Source: Corynebacterium sp. (GTDB lineage Bacteria; Actinomycetota; Actinomycetes; Mycobacteriales; Mycobacteriaceae). From it: a stretch of DNA of 42,497 bases. The translations under genes were made by a program, and so were the position numbers. The stretch's first letter is position 1, and each line of letters starts with the position of its first letter. The stretch is taken from the NCBI RefSeq assembly GCF_022712195.1, contig NZ_JALAGY010000041.1:1-42497 (forward strand), written 5' to 3'. Shown piece after piece: positions 19,949 through 29,766 of this stretch. The notes under the pieces were generated by a model. The model was given only the letters and a program-made list of their open reading frames with translations, was not told where the DNA came from and did not search any database.

Positions 19949-20907
19949 ACGGGGAGACCGGTGCCGCGGGCGGGGACAGTCGCTTCGCGTGGTGGGAGGA
20001 CGTCCACACCGACCACAGGGACCTCCGGTCGGCCCTGGCGGCGGCGTCGCGGCGAACACGCGACGTGGACGAGGACGTCGGTGCCGTCCCCCCGCTGAGC
20101 CTGCCGCAGGCGGACCTGCTGCCGGTGACGGCCGCGACGGGCGTCCTCGTCGGAGGCCCCTACCTGCGCTCGCATGCGCGGGGTTGGGAGATCGCGCCCG
20201 GCAGGACGTTGGACGCCCGGCACTTCCTCGGCCGGCTCCACGAACTCACCGACATCGTCGCCGAGGTGATGCCGGGTACCGGGCGGCTGATGGTCCACGT
20301 GGCGGGCCCGTGGACCTTCGGTGCGTCGGTGGAGTACCGCGGTCACCCTCTGTGCTTCGACCGCCCGGCGTTCCGGGATGTGGCGCTGTCCCTCGGCGAG
20401 GGGGTCAGGGAGTTCTGCGACGCCGTCGGTGCCTCTGTGGTGCATGTTCACGAGCGTCGGCTCGAAGAGGTCGTCACCCGGCTGGAGGGCGCCACCGAGT
20501 TCGAGACGATGCAGGTGGACCGTGAGGTCGCGGTGAACGTCGAACGGCGCTTCATCGAACAGGTCCGTGGTGGGGCGCAGCGGTCGGTGGTCCTCGACAG
20601 CGGTGTCGCGTGGACCGACATCGCACACACCGGCGCCAACGCCTTCGTGGTCGACGAGTTGACCGACGAGGTGGCGGGGATGATCGACGCCGGCAACCAG
20701 GTGGCCTGGCGGGTCGACGACAGCCGCACCAGCGACGAGATCGCGCACCGGGTCATCCGGACATGGAGACAGTGGACCTTCGACACCGCCGTCCCTGAAC
20801 CGCAGATCGACCTGGTCGCCGTCGGTGACGGTGTCCTGACACCGACGGCGGCCGCCGAGCTGGCGCGGACCGTGCGCGGGGCCGCAGCACTGCTGCACCG
20901 CAACTGA
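19945..20907 (+). CDS. MetE C-terminal-like (UROD/MetE fold) protein
   Basis: The 320-residue protein resembles the mycobacterial Rv3015c group, annotated as vitamin-B12-independent methionine synthase-like and found between mnmA and ligA. The overall barrel pattern is visible ([42 protein letters not shown]). The zinc ligands of true MetE (a His-x-Cys motif and a second late Cys) are absent; the only cysteines are in LCFDR and EFCDAVG. It is also less than half the length of MetE. It is therefore unlikely to make methionine, and its substrate is unknown. The GTG start overlaps the mnmA stop, so the two are translationally coupled. Confidence 0.75.
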   Translation: MNGETGAAGGDSRFAWWEDVHTDHRDLRSALAAASRRTRDVDEDVGAVPPLSLPQADLLPVTAATGVLVGGPYLRSHARGWEIAPGRTLDARHFLGRLHELTDIVAEVMPGTGRLMVHVAGPWTFGASVEYRGHPLCFDRPAFRDVALSLGEGVREFCDAVGASVVHVHERRLEEVVTRLEGATEFETMQVDREVAVNVERRFIEQVRGGAQRSVVLDSGVAWTDIAHTGANAFVVDELTDEVAGMIDAGNQVAWRVDDSRTSDEIAHRVIRTWRQWTFDTAVPEPQIDLVAVGDGVLTPTAAAELARTVRGAAALLHRN

Positions 20908-20935
20908 GCGGGGCCGTTCGCCGGCCCGGCCCCGC
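20908..20935. terminator. Bidirectional hairpin between convergent genes
   Basis: GCGGGGCCG (20908-20916) pairs perfectly with CGGCCCCGC (20927-20935) directly after the MetE-like stop codon and just beyond the stop of the minus-strand monooxygenase. It can serve both directions. Confidence 0.6.
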
Positions 20936-20938
20936 CGG

Positions 20939-21274
20939 CTACTCGGAGGAGGCGCCCTCTGCGACCGCCTGAAGGTCCACGACCTCGAACTCGAGGAGTG
21001 AGGCCCCGGTGGCCACCGGCTTCCGGGCCCCGCCACCGTCCGGGCCACGGTGGGCCTCCTTCGCCGGGCCGTCCGCCCAGGCCCGGAAGTCCTCTTCGGT
21101 GGCCCACGTCGTGACGACGAAGTAGCGGTTCTCACCCGCGGTGGGACGCAGCAGCTGGAAGCCCTCGAAACCGGGGGACCCGTCGACGCTGTGAGCCCTG
21201 GCGGCGAAGCGGGCCTCCAGCTCGGGGCCTGCGCCCTCGGGAACGTCGATGGCGTTGATCTTCACGACGGACAT
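20939..21274 (-). CDS. mhuD: MhuD-type heme-degrading monooxygenase
   Basis: This protein of the antibiotic-biosynthesis-monooxygenase fold opens heme to release iron. The 111-residue sequence aligns by eye with M. tuberculosis MhuD (Rv3592) over nearly its whole length: VVKINAI near the start, GPELEARFA, SPGFEGFQLLRP, RYFVVTTW, and PVATGASLLEFEVV. The MhuD active-site residues are in the same places: Asn7, Trp66 and the heme-ligating His75. A short insertion (GPDGGGAR) follows the histidine. CAGGAG lies four bases before the ATG on the minus strand, with a possible -10 TAGGCT at 21324-21319. The function in this organism is inferred from homology; the heme source is unknown. Confidence 0.88.
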   Translation of the reverse strand: MSVVKINAIDVPEGAGPELEARFAARAHSVDGSPGFEGFQLLRPTAGENRYFVVTTWATEEDFRAWADGPAKEAHRGPDGGGARKPVATGASLLEFEVVDLQAVAEGASSE

Positions 21275-21288
21275 AAAACTCCTGACGG

Positions 21289-21304
21289 TGGTGGGGGACG
21301 GGGA
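21289..21304 (+). repeat. 16-bp direct repeat, copy 1
   Basis: TGGTGGGGGACGGGGA occurs here and again exactly at 21343-21358, flanking the predicted -10 box of the minus-strand monooxygenase gene (21324-21319). Confidence 0.6.
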
Positions 21305-21342
21305 AAGCAGTGACAGCGAGCCTACCGTGGACCACGGGGCGA

Positions 21343-21358
21343 TGGTGGGGGACGGGGA
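21343..21358 (+). repeat. 16-bp direct repeat, copy 2
   Basis: Exact second copy of the 16-mer at 21289-21304, 54 bases further on. It lies between the ligA stop codon and the monooxygenase promoter. Confidence 0.6.
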
Positions 21359-21373
21359 GACGGCGGAGCGGCG

Positions 21374-23574
<2,201 letters not shown>

Positions 23575-23630
23575 GTGGCCGGGCGTGTTGTGATGTGCAC
23601 CACCGGGTGCGGGGGTGCCGCTGTCTGCGG

Positions 23631-23653
23631 CGGACATAACTAGATTGTGTCCG
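23631..23653 (+). promoter_or_regulatory. Inverted repeat around a -10-like box
   Basis: CGGACA (23631-23636) and TGTCCG (23648-23653) flank TAGATT (23641-23646), which fits the -10 pattern. This may be an operator-controlled promoter of the micro-protein unit. A second candidate is TTGTGA (23661-23666) with GAATGT (23683-23688). The rest of the 342-bp gap 23486-23827 shows no other gene. Confidence 0.4.
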
Positions 23654-23827
23654 GAAACCCTTGTGAACTGCGGTGACCTTGAGAATGTGATGCGTTTATC
23701 GGGGTGGGCGAGGCGTGGAGGGGGTAGATCGGTTCACCGGACGAAATCTAGCGTTGGAGACGTCAGAGAGAACCCCTCGCAGACCAGCGAACAGATCAGA
23801 TGGCTGCATTTCAGAAAGGACGATCAC

Positions 23828-23950
23828 ATGTTCAACCTGCTCAGCCGTGAAGAGATCAACGAGTTGACCGCCGGCGCCAACTACTTCCTCTTCGGTGACG
23901 ACGAGGCCATCGCCGTCGACACTCCGGAGCACGACGACTTCCTCGTCTAG
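23828..23950 (+). CDS. 40-residue strongly acidic micro-protein, unknown
   Basis: I do not recognise a family. The protein has 40 residues with ten Asp/Glu and a single Arg (net charge about -9). It starts MFNLLSREEINELTAG, continues with an aromatic patch (ANYFLFGDDEA), and ends in HDDFLV. AGAAAGGA seven bases before the ATG is a strong ribosome-binding site. A large hairpin (24003-24044) closes the unit, and operator-like inverted repeats lie upstream, so this looks like a real, separately controlled gene and not a chance frame. There is no signal peptide or membrane segment, so a cytoplasmic binding partner or DNA-mimic role is conceivable but unproven. Confidence 0.6.
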   Translation: MFNLLSREEINELTAGANYFLFGDDEAIAVDTPEHDDFLV

Positions 23951-24002
23951 TCCGGTCACGTTCCGGCTGGCCCTGTCGAGGCCGCTCCTCCCCGGAGACT
24001 CG

Positions 24003-24044
24003 TCGCCCGGGCACCCCGTCGCACCGACGGGCGTGCCCGGGCGA
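24003..24044 (+). terminator. Large hairpin after the micro-protein gene
   Basis: An 11-bp perfect outer stem (24003-24013 with 24034-24044) and a 7-bp inner stem (24015-24021 with 24025-24031) are separated by a small internal loop, with a 3-base apical loop. There is no T-run. It isolates the micro-protein unit from the exonuclease gene. Confidence 0.65.
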
Positions 24045-24100
24045 CTGTGTGCCGGTGGGGGTCCCGGACAGCCCGCGGCATTCATGTCCGGTGGGCGTTA

Positions 24101-24114
24101 TAGAGTGGCTCCCA
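24101..24114 (+). promoter_or_regulatory. Leaderless -10 box of the exonuclease gene
   Basis: TAGAGT (24101-24106), preceded by TTA, ends 7 bases before ATG 24114 with no ribosome-binding site between. Confidence 0.55.
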
Positions 24115-24800
24115 TGACGACCGCCGCGCACTTCGACCCGACTCATCTCCTCAGTTTCGACCTGGAGACCACCGGTACGGACCCGTTCACCGCCCGCATC
24201 GTGACCAGTGCACTGATCTCCATCAAGGGCCGCCAGCGTGACGACCTGGAGATGCTCGCCGACCCGGGCATCCCGATCCCCGAGGGGGCGTCGAAGGTCC
24301 ACGGCATCACCACGGAGTACGCCCGGGAGCACGGGCGTCCCCATGACGAGGTCCTGGCGGAGACCATCGAACGCATCCGGGCCGGGTGGCGCGACGGTGC
24401 CACGTTGATCGTCTACAACGCGGCGTACGACCTCACCGTGCTGCGGAGTCTGGAACCCACGTTCACCGTGGACGGTCCGGTCGTCGACCCCCTGGTCATC
24501 GACAAGGCCAAGGATCCGTACCGCAAGGGCAAGCGGCAGCTGGAGCCGGTGTGCGCCCACTGGGGGGTGACGCTGGACAACGCACACGAGGCCACCGCGG
24601 ACGCCCTCGCTGCGGCGCGGGTCGCGTGGAAACTCGCCCGGGCCTACCCCGAGCTCACCGAGGTCACCGCCGATGAACTGATGCTCAGTCAGGCTACCTG
24701 GCACTACGAGTCGCAGTCGGGGCTGAAGAAGTACTTCGAGGACAAGGGGCAGTCCGATCGTGCCGCGACGGTGAACACCTCCTGGCCGTTGCAGTCCTAG
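24114..24800 (+). CDS. DEDDh 3'-5' exonuclease (DnaQ-like)
   Basis: This 228-residue exonuclease of the DNA polymerase III epsilon/RNase T family probably trims single-stranded DNA or RNA 3' ends. All acidic motifs are visible: Exo I as FDLETTG (Asp and Glu), Exo II in NAAYDLTVLRSL (Asp), and Exo III as AHEATADALA (His and Asp). The C-terminal ~50 residues (TWHYESQSGLKKYFEDKG) are an extension typical of actinobacterial stand-alone members. No clamp-binding motif is evident. The start is ATG 24114, placed by the -10 box seven bases upstream. It is followed by its neighbour ilvA with a separate promoter. Confidence 0.9.
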   Translation: MTTAAHFDPTHLLSFDLETTGTDPFTARIVTSALISIKGRQRDDLEMLADPGIPIPEGASKVHGITTEYAREHGRPHDEVLAETIERIRAGWRDGATLIVYNAAYDLTVLRSLEPTFTVDGPVVDPLVIDKAKDPYRKGKRQLEPVCAHWGVTLDNAHEATADALAAARVAWKLARAYPELTEVTADELMLSQATWHYESQSGLKKYFEDKGQSDRAATVNTSWPLQS

Positions 24801-24825
24801 TGGGCCGGCGGGGCCGGCCGTTCAG

Positions 24826-24840
24826 TACGATTGACCACCA
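24826..24840 (+). promoter_or_regulatory. Leaderless -10 box of ilvA
   Basis: TACGAT (24826-24831) ends 8 bases before ATG 24840. The alternative TTG at 24831 overlaps the box. No ribosome-binding site is present. Confidence 0.55.
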
Positions 24841-26375
24841 TGGCTAACTCCGCGACGAAGACCTCGGCAGAATACCTCCGCGACATCGTTGCCGCACCGG
24901 TCTACCGGGCGGCCAGGCACACACCCCTGGACACCATGACCGCCCTGTCGGAGAAGACGGGCAACCGGGTGCTGGTCAAGCGTGAGGACCTCCAGCCGGT
25001 GCACAGTTTCAAGCTGCGCGGCGCCTTCAACAGGATGTCCCAGCTCACCGGTTGCGCCGGTGTGATCACCGCCTCTGCGGGAAACCACGCCCAGGGCGTG
25101 GCACTGTCCGGTAGGGAACTGGGGATCCGCTCGGTGATCGTGATGCCGGTGACCACACCGTCGATCAAGGTGGATGCCGTGCGCGGGTTCGGCGGTGAGG
25201 TCGTCCTCCACGGCGAGAACTTCGACGCCGCGCAGGGCAAGGCGAAGGAACTCGCGGAGAGTGAGGGGCTGGTCTACGTGCCGCCCTTCGACAACGAGGC
25301 CGTCATCGCCGGGCAGGGCACCATAGGCCTGGAGATCTTCCAGGCGGGACCGGTCGACCGTGTCTTCGTGCCCGTCGGCGGCGGCGGCCTCGCCGCCGGC
25401 GTCGCCGTCCTGCTGAAGGAACTGAACCCGCAGATCCAGGTCATCGGTGTCGAACCGGAGGAGTCCGCGTGTCTCACCGCGGCACTCTGGGCCGGGGAGC
25501 CGGTGGAACTGACCCATGTCAGCCTTTTCGCTGAGGGAGTGGCCGTGCGCAGGATCGGTGCCGAGACCTTCCGCCTGTGCCGGGAGTACCTCGACGAGGT
25601 GGTGACCGTCAGCTCCGACGAGATCAGCGCAGCGGTGAAGGACCTGTTCGACGACACCCGTGCGATCGCCGAACCCGCCGGCGCCGTGTCGCTGGCGGGG
25701 TTGAAGAAGTACGCCGCCGCCCACGACATCCAGGACGAGACGCTGGTGAACATCCTCTCCGGGGCGAACGTGAACTTCCACACCCTGCGGTACATCTCAG
25801 AACGGGCCGAACTCGGCGAGGGCGGGGAGGCGATCTTCGCCGTCACCATCCCGGAGGAACAGGGGGCCTTCCTGAAGTTCTGCGAGGTCCTCAACGGTCG
25901 CATGGTCACCGAGTTCAACTACCGGGTCGGTGAGCGGGGGGACGACCGGCGTGCCCGGATCTTCGTCGGTGTCCAGCTCAAGGAGGGGGCGACAGAACGC
26001 GCGGCGATCGCGGACGCTCTGGCCGGTGCCGGTTACGAGGTGGTCGACCTCTCCGACGACGAGATCGCCAAGGAGCACATCCGGTACATGATCGGCGGCG
26101 TACCGCCGGCCTTCGTGGACGAGCGGATGTTCTCCTTCGAGTTCCCGGAGCACCCCGGCGCCCTGGTGCACTTCCTCGACGTGCTCGGGACGACCTGGAA
26201 CATCACGGCGTTCCACTACCGCAGCCAGGGCATGGACTACGGCCGCATCCTCGCGGCCTTCGAGGACGCCCGCTCCGAGGACTTCGAGGCACACCTCAGT
26301 GAACTCGGGTACCCCTTCACCGAAGTCACGGACAACCCCTCCTACCAGCTGTTCCTCGCCCCGGCTGGGGAGTAG
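24840..26375 (+). CDS. ilvA: Threonine deaminase (dehydratase), biosynthetic type
   Basis: IlvA converts threonine to 2-oxobutanoate, the first step towards isoleucine. In the 511-residue protein the PLP lysine is Lys58 in HSFKLRGAF, the phosphate-binding glycine loop is PVGGGGLAAG, and SAGNHAQGVA is conserved. The C-terminal ~190 residues contain two ACT-like regulatory subdomains (from EEQGAFLKFCEVLNG and from FEFPEHPGALVHFLDVLG). This is the E. coli arrangement and length, and longer than the ~436-residue single-domain enzyme of C. glutamicum. Feedback control by isoleucine is therefore expected. Start at ATG 24840. Its 3' end converges with the ACT-domain gene, nine bases apart. Confidence 0.94.
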   Translation: MANSATKTSAEYLRDIVAAPVYRAARHTPLDTMTALSEKTGNRVLVKREDLQPVHSFKLRGAFNRMSQLTGCAGVITASAGNHAQGVALSGRELGIRSVIVMPVTTPSIKVDAVRGFGGEVVLHGENFDAAQGKAKELAESEGLVYVPPFDNEAVIAGQGTIGLEIFQAGPVDRVFVPVGGGGLAAGVAVLLKELNPQIQVIGVEPEESACLTAALWAGEPVELTHVSLFAEGVAVRRIGAETFRLCREYLDEVVTVSSDEISAAVKDLFDDTRAIAEPAGAVSLAGLKKYAAAHDIQDETLVNILSGANVNFHTLRYISERAELGEGGEAIFAVTIPEEQGAFLKFCEVLNGRMVTEFNYRVGERGDDRRARIFVGVQLKEGATERAAIADALAGAGYEVVDLSDDEIAKEHIRYMIGGVPPAFVDERMFSFEFPEHPGALVHFLDVLGTTWNITAFHYRSQGMDYGRILAAFEDARSEDFEAHLSELGYPFTEVTDNPSYQLFLAPAGE

Positions 26376-26384
26376 GGCGGTGAG

Positions 26385-27044
26385 TCAGCTCAGCAGGGCG
26401 CCGAGGATCTGCCCGACTTCCCCGAGGTGCTCGATCTCGGAGAGCAGGAAGTCCGGCCCGCCGGGGCGGCCGAGGATCAGGATGTAGTCCGTGCCCGGCA
26501 GGGGGGTGGCCGCCAGTGCGGAGTCCATCACCGTCCAACTCGACGGCACCCAGGCGTCACGGTCGGTCAGCGCACGTGGTTCGGAGACGGGGGTCTCGGT
26601 CAGTACCCGGCCGTCGTCCTCGGGCGCGGAGGCGGACGCGGCGACTCGGCGGGTGTTCTCGCCGGACTCCAGGATCACCGCCCACTGCACCGACATGGAC
26701 TTCGGGAGCGCGTCGATCAGCTTCTGGAGACTGTCGACGGCGCGGTGCCGGTGCCGGGCGAGCTCGGCGAGCAGGCTGATCTGGCCACGCCGGTCGACCG
26801 TCCCGGAGAAGGGACGGATTGAGTCGACGTAGACGCCGTCGACCTCCTGTGCCGCGCTGATCAGGGCGTCGGCCAGACGGCCCGGGGGAAGGTCGACGAC
26901 GACATCGTCGACGACGGTGCCGTCAGGGTCGTGTTCGACGACGTCCACGCTGCGGATGTCTGCGTCGATGGTCCCCATGGTTGCCGCGATGAGCCCGAGG
27001 GTTCCGGGGACATCGGGGAGACGGACGCGCATCAGATAGGACAA
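26385..27044 (-). CDS. ACT-domain protein (Rv3013 type)
   Basis: The 219-residue protein has an N-terminal ACT domain (about residues 5-75, beginning RVRLPDVPGTLGLIAATMGTIDADIRSVDV). The C-terminal domain (about 95-219) is of unknown fold and contains LPGTDYILILGRPGGPDFLLSEIEHL. ACT domains bind amino acids, so it may sense one, but no enzyme domain is attached. It is divergent from gatC, the same place and orientation as Rv3013 beside ligA-gatCA in M. tuberculosis. TTG 27044 has GAGG six bases upstream; ATG 27032 is an alternative. A good minus-strand -10, TACAAT, is at 27087-27082. Confidence 0.83.
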   Translation of the reverse strand: MSYLMRVRLPDVPGTLGLIAATMGTIDADIRSVDVVEHDPDGTVVDDVVVDLPPGRLADALISAAQEVDGVYVDSIRPFSGTVDRRGQISLLAELARHRHRAVDSLQKLIDALPKSMSVQWAVILESGENTRRVAASASAPEDDGRVLTETPVSEPRALTDRDAWVPSSWTVMDSALAATPLPGTDYILILGRPGGPDFLLSEIEHLGEVGQILGALLS

Positions 27045-27081
27045 GGTGTACCTCAGCGTAGATGGGACGGTGGACGCCCCG

Positions 27082-27131
27082 ATTGTAGCGAACCGGGGTG
27101 AGCGTACGTCCGACCCAGCGTCCTACTAGAG
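27082..27131. promoter_or_regulatory. Divergent promoters of the ACT gene and gatC
   Basis: Minus strand: TACAAT (27087 to 27082) for the ACT-domain gene. Plus strand: TAGAGT (27126-27131) for gatC, giving a leader of about 35 bases with AAAAGGGGA as ribosome-binding site. Confidence 0.5.
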
Positions 27132-27173
27132 TGGTCGGGGTAAACCCAGCGAACACGAAAAGGGGACCCACCT

Positions 27174-27479
27174 GTGTCCGAGATCTCCCGTGACGAGGTC
27201 GCGCACCTCGCCAGGCTCTCCCGCCTCGACCTGACCGAGGACGAGCTCACCCACTACGCAGCGCAGATCGACGGCATCGTGGAGACGGTCGCCGCCGTCC
27301 GCGAGGTCGACACCGCCGGTGTCGAGCCGCTGAGTCACCCGACCCAGAACGTCGACGGCGCCGTGTCGGTGATGCGTGAGGACGTCCCCCAGGAGTCCCT
27401 CACCGCCGAGCAGGCGCTCGACCAGGCGCCGAAGCAGGCACAGCAGCGTTTCCAGGTTCCCCGGATCCTGGGCGAGTAG
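27174..27479 (+). CDS. gatC: Aspartyl/glutamyl-tRNA amidotransferase subunit C
   Basis: GatC is the small, stabilising subunit of the GatCAB complex, which converts Glu-tRNA(Gln) or Asp-tRNA(Asn) to the amide form. The 101-residue protein has the typical N-terminus [21 protein letters not shown] and the central [22 protein letters not shown] start, with AAAAGGGGA about eight bases upstream. gatA follows after 19 bases. Confidence 0.94.
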   Translation: MSEISRDEVAHLARLSRLDLTEDELTHYAAQIDGIVETVAAVREVDTAGVEPLSHPTQNVDGAVSVMREDVPQESLTAEQALDQAPKQAQQRFQVPRILGE

Positions 27480-27498
27480 AGGGCGAGACGACAGCGAA

Positions 27499-29007
27499 AT
27501 GAGTGAAGTGAACAGCACCACCTACACCGTCGGTACCCGGGATGACTCGAACCTGACGACCTGGACCGCCGCGGAACTCGCGGAGAAGATCCACTCGGGC
27601 GACGTCAGCTCCGTCGACGCCACCCGGGCGCACCTCGACCGGATCGCCGCCGTCGACGGGGACGTGCACGCGTTCCTCCACGTGGGGGAGAAGGAGGCCA
27701 TCGCCGCCGCCGAGCAGGCCGACAAGGACATCGCCGCGGGCACCGTCGCCTCCGCCCTCGCCGGCGTGCCGCTGGCACTCAAGGACGTCTTCGTCACCAC
27801 CGACGCGCCGACGACCTGTGCGTCGAAGATGCTCGAGGGCTACATGAGCCCTTACGACGCCACGGTGACCCGCCGCATCCGCGAGGCCGGAATCCCGATC
27901 CTGGGCAAGACGAACATGGACGAGTTCGCGATGGGCTCGTCCACGGAGAACTCCGCCTACGGTCCCACGCACAACCCCTGGGACCTCTCGCGGACCGCCG
28001 GCGGCTCCGGCGGCGGCTCCTCCGCGGCACTCGCGGCCGGCATGGCGCCGCTGGCGATCGGTACCGACACCGGTGGATCGATCCGTCAGCCCGCCGCGCT
28101 GACCAACACCGTCGGTGTGAAGCCCACCTACGGCACCGTCTCCCGCTACGGACTCGTCGCCTGCGCCTCCTCGCTGGACCAGGGCGGTCCGACAGGGCGT
28201 ACCGTGCTCGACACGGCCCTGCTGCACGAGGTCATCGCCGGGCATGACCCGCAGGACTCCACGTCCTCCGCACGTCCCGTCGCCCCCGTCGTCGAGGCCG
28301 CACGCCGGGGTGCCGACGGTGACCTCTCCGGGGTGACCGTCGGTGTGGTCAAGCAGCTGGAGACCGTCCAGGGCCTGCAGGCCGGCGTCCGGGATAGCTA
28401 CCGCGCCTCGCTGGAGCAGCTCGAGGCACAGGGGGCCACGATCGTGGAGGTCGACTGCCCCAGCTTCGAGTACGCGTTGAACGCCTACTACCTCATCCTG
28501 CCCTGCGAGGTCAGTTCGAACCTGGCCCGCTTCGACGGTATGCGGTACGGCAGGCGTCAGCTCGACGACGGACACCACTCGGCCGACCAGGTCATGTCCG
28601 CCACCCGGGCCGCCGGCTTCGGCCCGGAGGTCAAGCGCCGCATCATCCTGGGCACCTACGCGCTCTCGGTGGGCTACTACGACGCCTACTACCTGCAGGC
28701 GCAGCGGGTGCGTAACCTCATCGCGCAGGACTTCGCCAAGGCCTTCGCCGAGGTCGACGTCCTCGTCTCCCCGGTGACACCCACCACGGCCTTCGAGCTG
28801 GGGGAGAAGGCGGACGACCCGCTGGCGATGTACCTCTTCGACCTGTGCACCCTGCCGCTGAACCTCGCCGGGGTGTGCGGCATGTCCGTGCCGGGACCGC
28901 TGTCCACCGACACCGGGCTTCCGGTCGGCCTGCAGATCATGGGCCCGGCCCACGGAGACGACCGGCTCTACCGTGTCGGCGCCGCCTTCGAGGCGGGCCG
29001 GCGTTAG
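27499..29007 (+). CDS. gatA: Aspartyl/glutamyl-tRNA amidotransferase subunit A
   Basis: GatA is the glutaminase of GatCAB that supplies ammonia to GatB. The 502-residue amidase-signature protein contains the Ser-cisSer-Lys triad: Lys95 (LALKDVF), Ser170 in the glycine/serine loop [11 protein letters not shown], and Ser194 ([12 protein letters not shown]). ATG 27499 is preferred over the longer upstream frame because MSEVNSTTY begins where the homologues begin and 19 bases separate it from gatC. Its partner gatB lies 5.4 kb further on. Confidence 0.96.
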   Translation: MSEVNSTTYTVGTRDDSNLTTWTAAELAEKIHSGDVSSVDATRAHLDRIAAVDGDVHAFLHVGEKEAIAAAEQADKDIAAGTVASALAGVPLALKDVFVTTDAPTTCASKMLEGYMSPYDATVTRRIREAGIPILGKTNMDEFAMGSSTENSAYGPTHNPWDLSRTAGGSGGGSSAALAAGMAPLAIGTDTGGSIRQPAALTNTVGVKPTYGTVSRYGLVACASSLDQGGPTGRTVLDTALLHEVIAGHDPQDSTSSARPVAPVVEAARRGADGDLSGVTVGVVKQLETVQGLQAGVRDSYRASLEQLEAQGATIVEVDCPSFEYALNAYYLILPCEVSSNLARFDGMRYGRRQLDDGHHSADQVMSATRAAGFGPEVKRRIILGTYALSVGYYDAYYLQAQRVRNLIAQDFAKAFAEVDVLVSPVTPTTAFELGEKADDPLAMYLFDLCTLPLNLAGVCGMSVPGPLSTDTGLPVGLQIMGPAHGDDRLYRVGAAFEAGRR

Positions 29008-29034
29008 CTCCGGAGGGCCTCCGGGAAACAGGCG

Positions 29035-29048
29035 TACCCTGGTCGGCA
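29035..29048 (+). promoter_or_regulatory. Leaderless -10 box of the second NUDIX gene
   Basis: TACCCT (29035-29040) ends 7 bases before ATG 29048, with no ribosome-binding site. Confidence 0.45.
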
Positions 29049-29731
29049 TGACCCAACAGGCACTGCACGGTGACGGGTGGGCGGTCGGCCTCGACGGCGC
29101 CCGACGGTGGGGCACGCTCGGCGCGGCGGGCCTCTTCCTCACCACACGGGAACGCGGCACGACGCTCCTGCTCGTCCAGCACCGGGCGAGCTGGACGAAC
29201 TTCGGCGGTACGTGGGGTATCCCGGGTGGGGCCGTGGAGCCGGGGGAGTCGGCGGTGGACGCCGCACTGCGGGAGACTCAGGAGGAGACCGGGGTCGACC
29301 CGGCCGACGTCCGGGTCGCCGATCACCTGGTGACCGCGCGCGCCGAACTCTCCCACGTCCTGGTCCGCGTTCCTCTCGCACCTGAGGACATGGACCTGGC
29401 CGCCCCGGTGACCGAGGCGGTGGAACGGGGTTCCTCCCTGCTTGAGGCGGTGAGGGCGCACCGGGTCACCCACCCGGAGACCGGCTACCCGTTGACGGTG
29501 ACGATGGGCGGGCAGCTGTGCTGGGAAACCCCCGACGACACCGTCGGGGAGTGGACCTACACCACGGTGCTGGGCACGTGCGATGATCCGCTGGAGCTCT
29601 TCCCGTCCGCGGAGAGTGCGGACCTCGCCTGGTGCCCGCTCGACGAGGTGGCGGAGCTGCCGTTGATCCCGCCGTTCCGGGAGGCGCTTCCGGACCTGAG
29701 CGAGCGGATCGAGGGGCAGTCGCAGGACTGA
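29048..29731 (+). CDS. NUDIX hydrolase
   Basis: The 227-residue protein has a complete, classical Nudix box at about residues 60-82: GGAVEPGES, then RETQEETG, with all three metal-binding glutamates. The fold starts at AAGLFLTTRERGTTLLLVQHR. A substrate such as a damaged nucleotide or ADP-ribose type compound cannot be told apart by sequence. The C-terminal half (PLTVTMGGQLCWETPDDTVGEW) has no recognised motif. The gene lies between gatA and an efflux pump, outside the gene order conserved in mycobacteria. Confidence 0.88.
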   Translation: MTQQALHGDGWAVGLDGARRWGTLGAAGLFLTTRERGTTLLLVQHRASWTNFGGTWGIPGGAVEPGESAVDAALRETQEETGVDPADVRVADHLVTARAELSHVLVRVPLAPEDMDLAAPVTEAVERGSSLLEAVRAHRVTHPETGYPLTVTMGGQLCWETPDDTVGEWTYTTVLGTCDDPLELFPSAESADLAWCPLDEVAELPLIPPFREALPDLSERIEGQSQD

Positions 29732-29751
29732 CATTCCGCCGGGCTTCGTGG

Positions 29752-29766
29752 CAGACTGGTCCGACG
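29752..29766 (+). promoter_or_regulatory. Possible leaderless -10 of the MFS gene
   Basis: CAGACT (29752-29757) ends 8 bases before GTG 29766. It differs from TANNNT at the first base, so it is weaker than the similar boxes elsewhere in the window. Confidence 0.3.

Noticed and set aside
23873..23950. The micro-protein as a lasso-peptide precursor (Thr at -2 of a Gly, Asp at ring position 9)
   Set aside because: The leader would be only 15 residues, the usual leader motif is missing, and no lasso cyclase, protease or RiPP recognition gene lies in the window.
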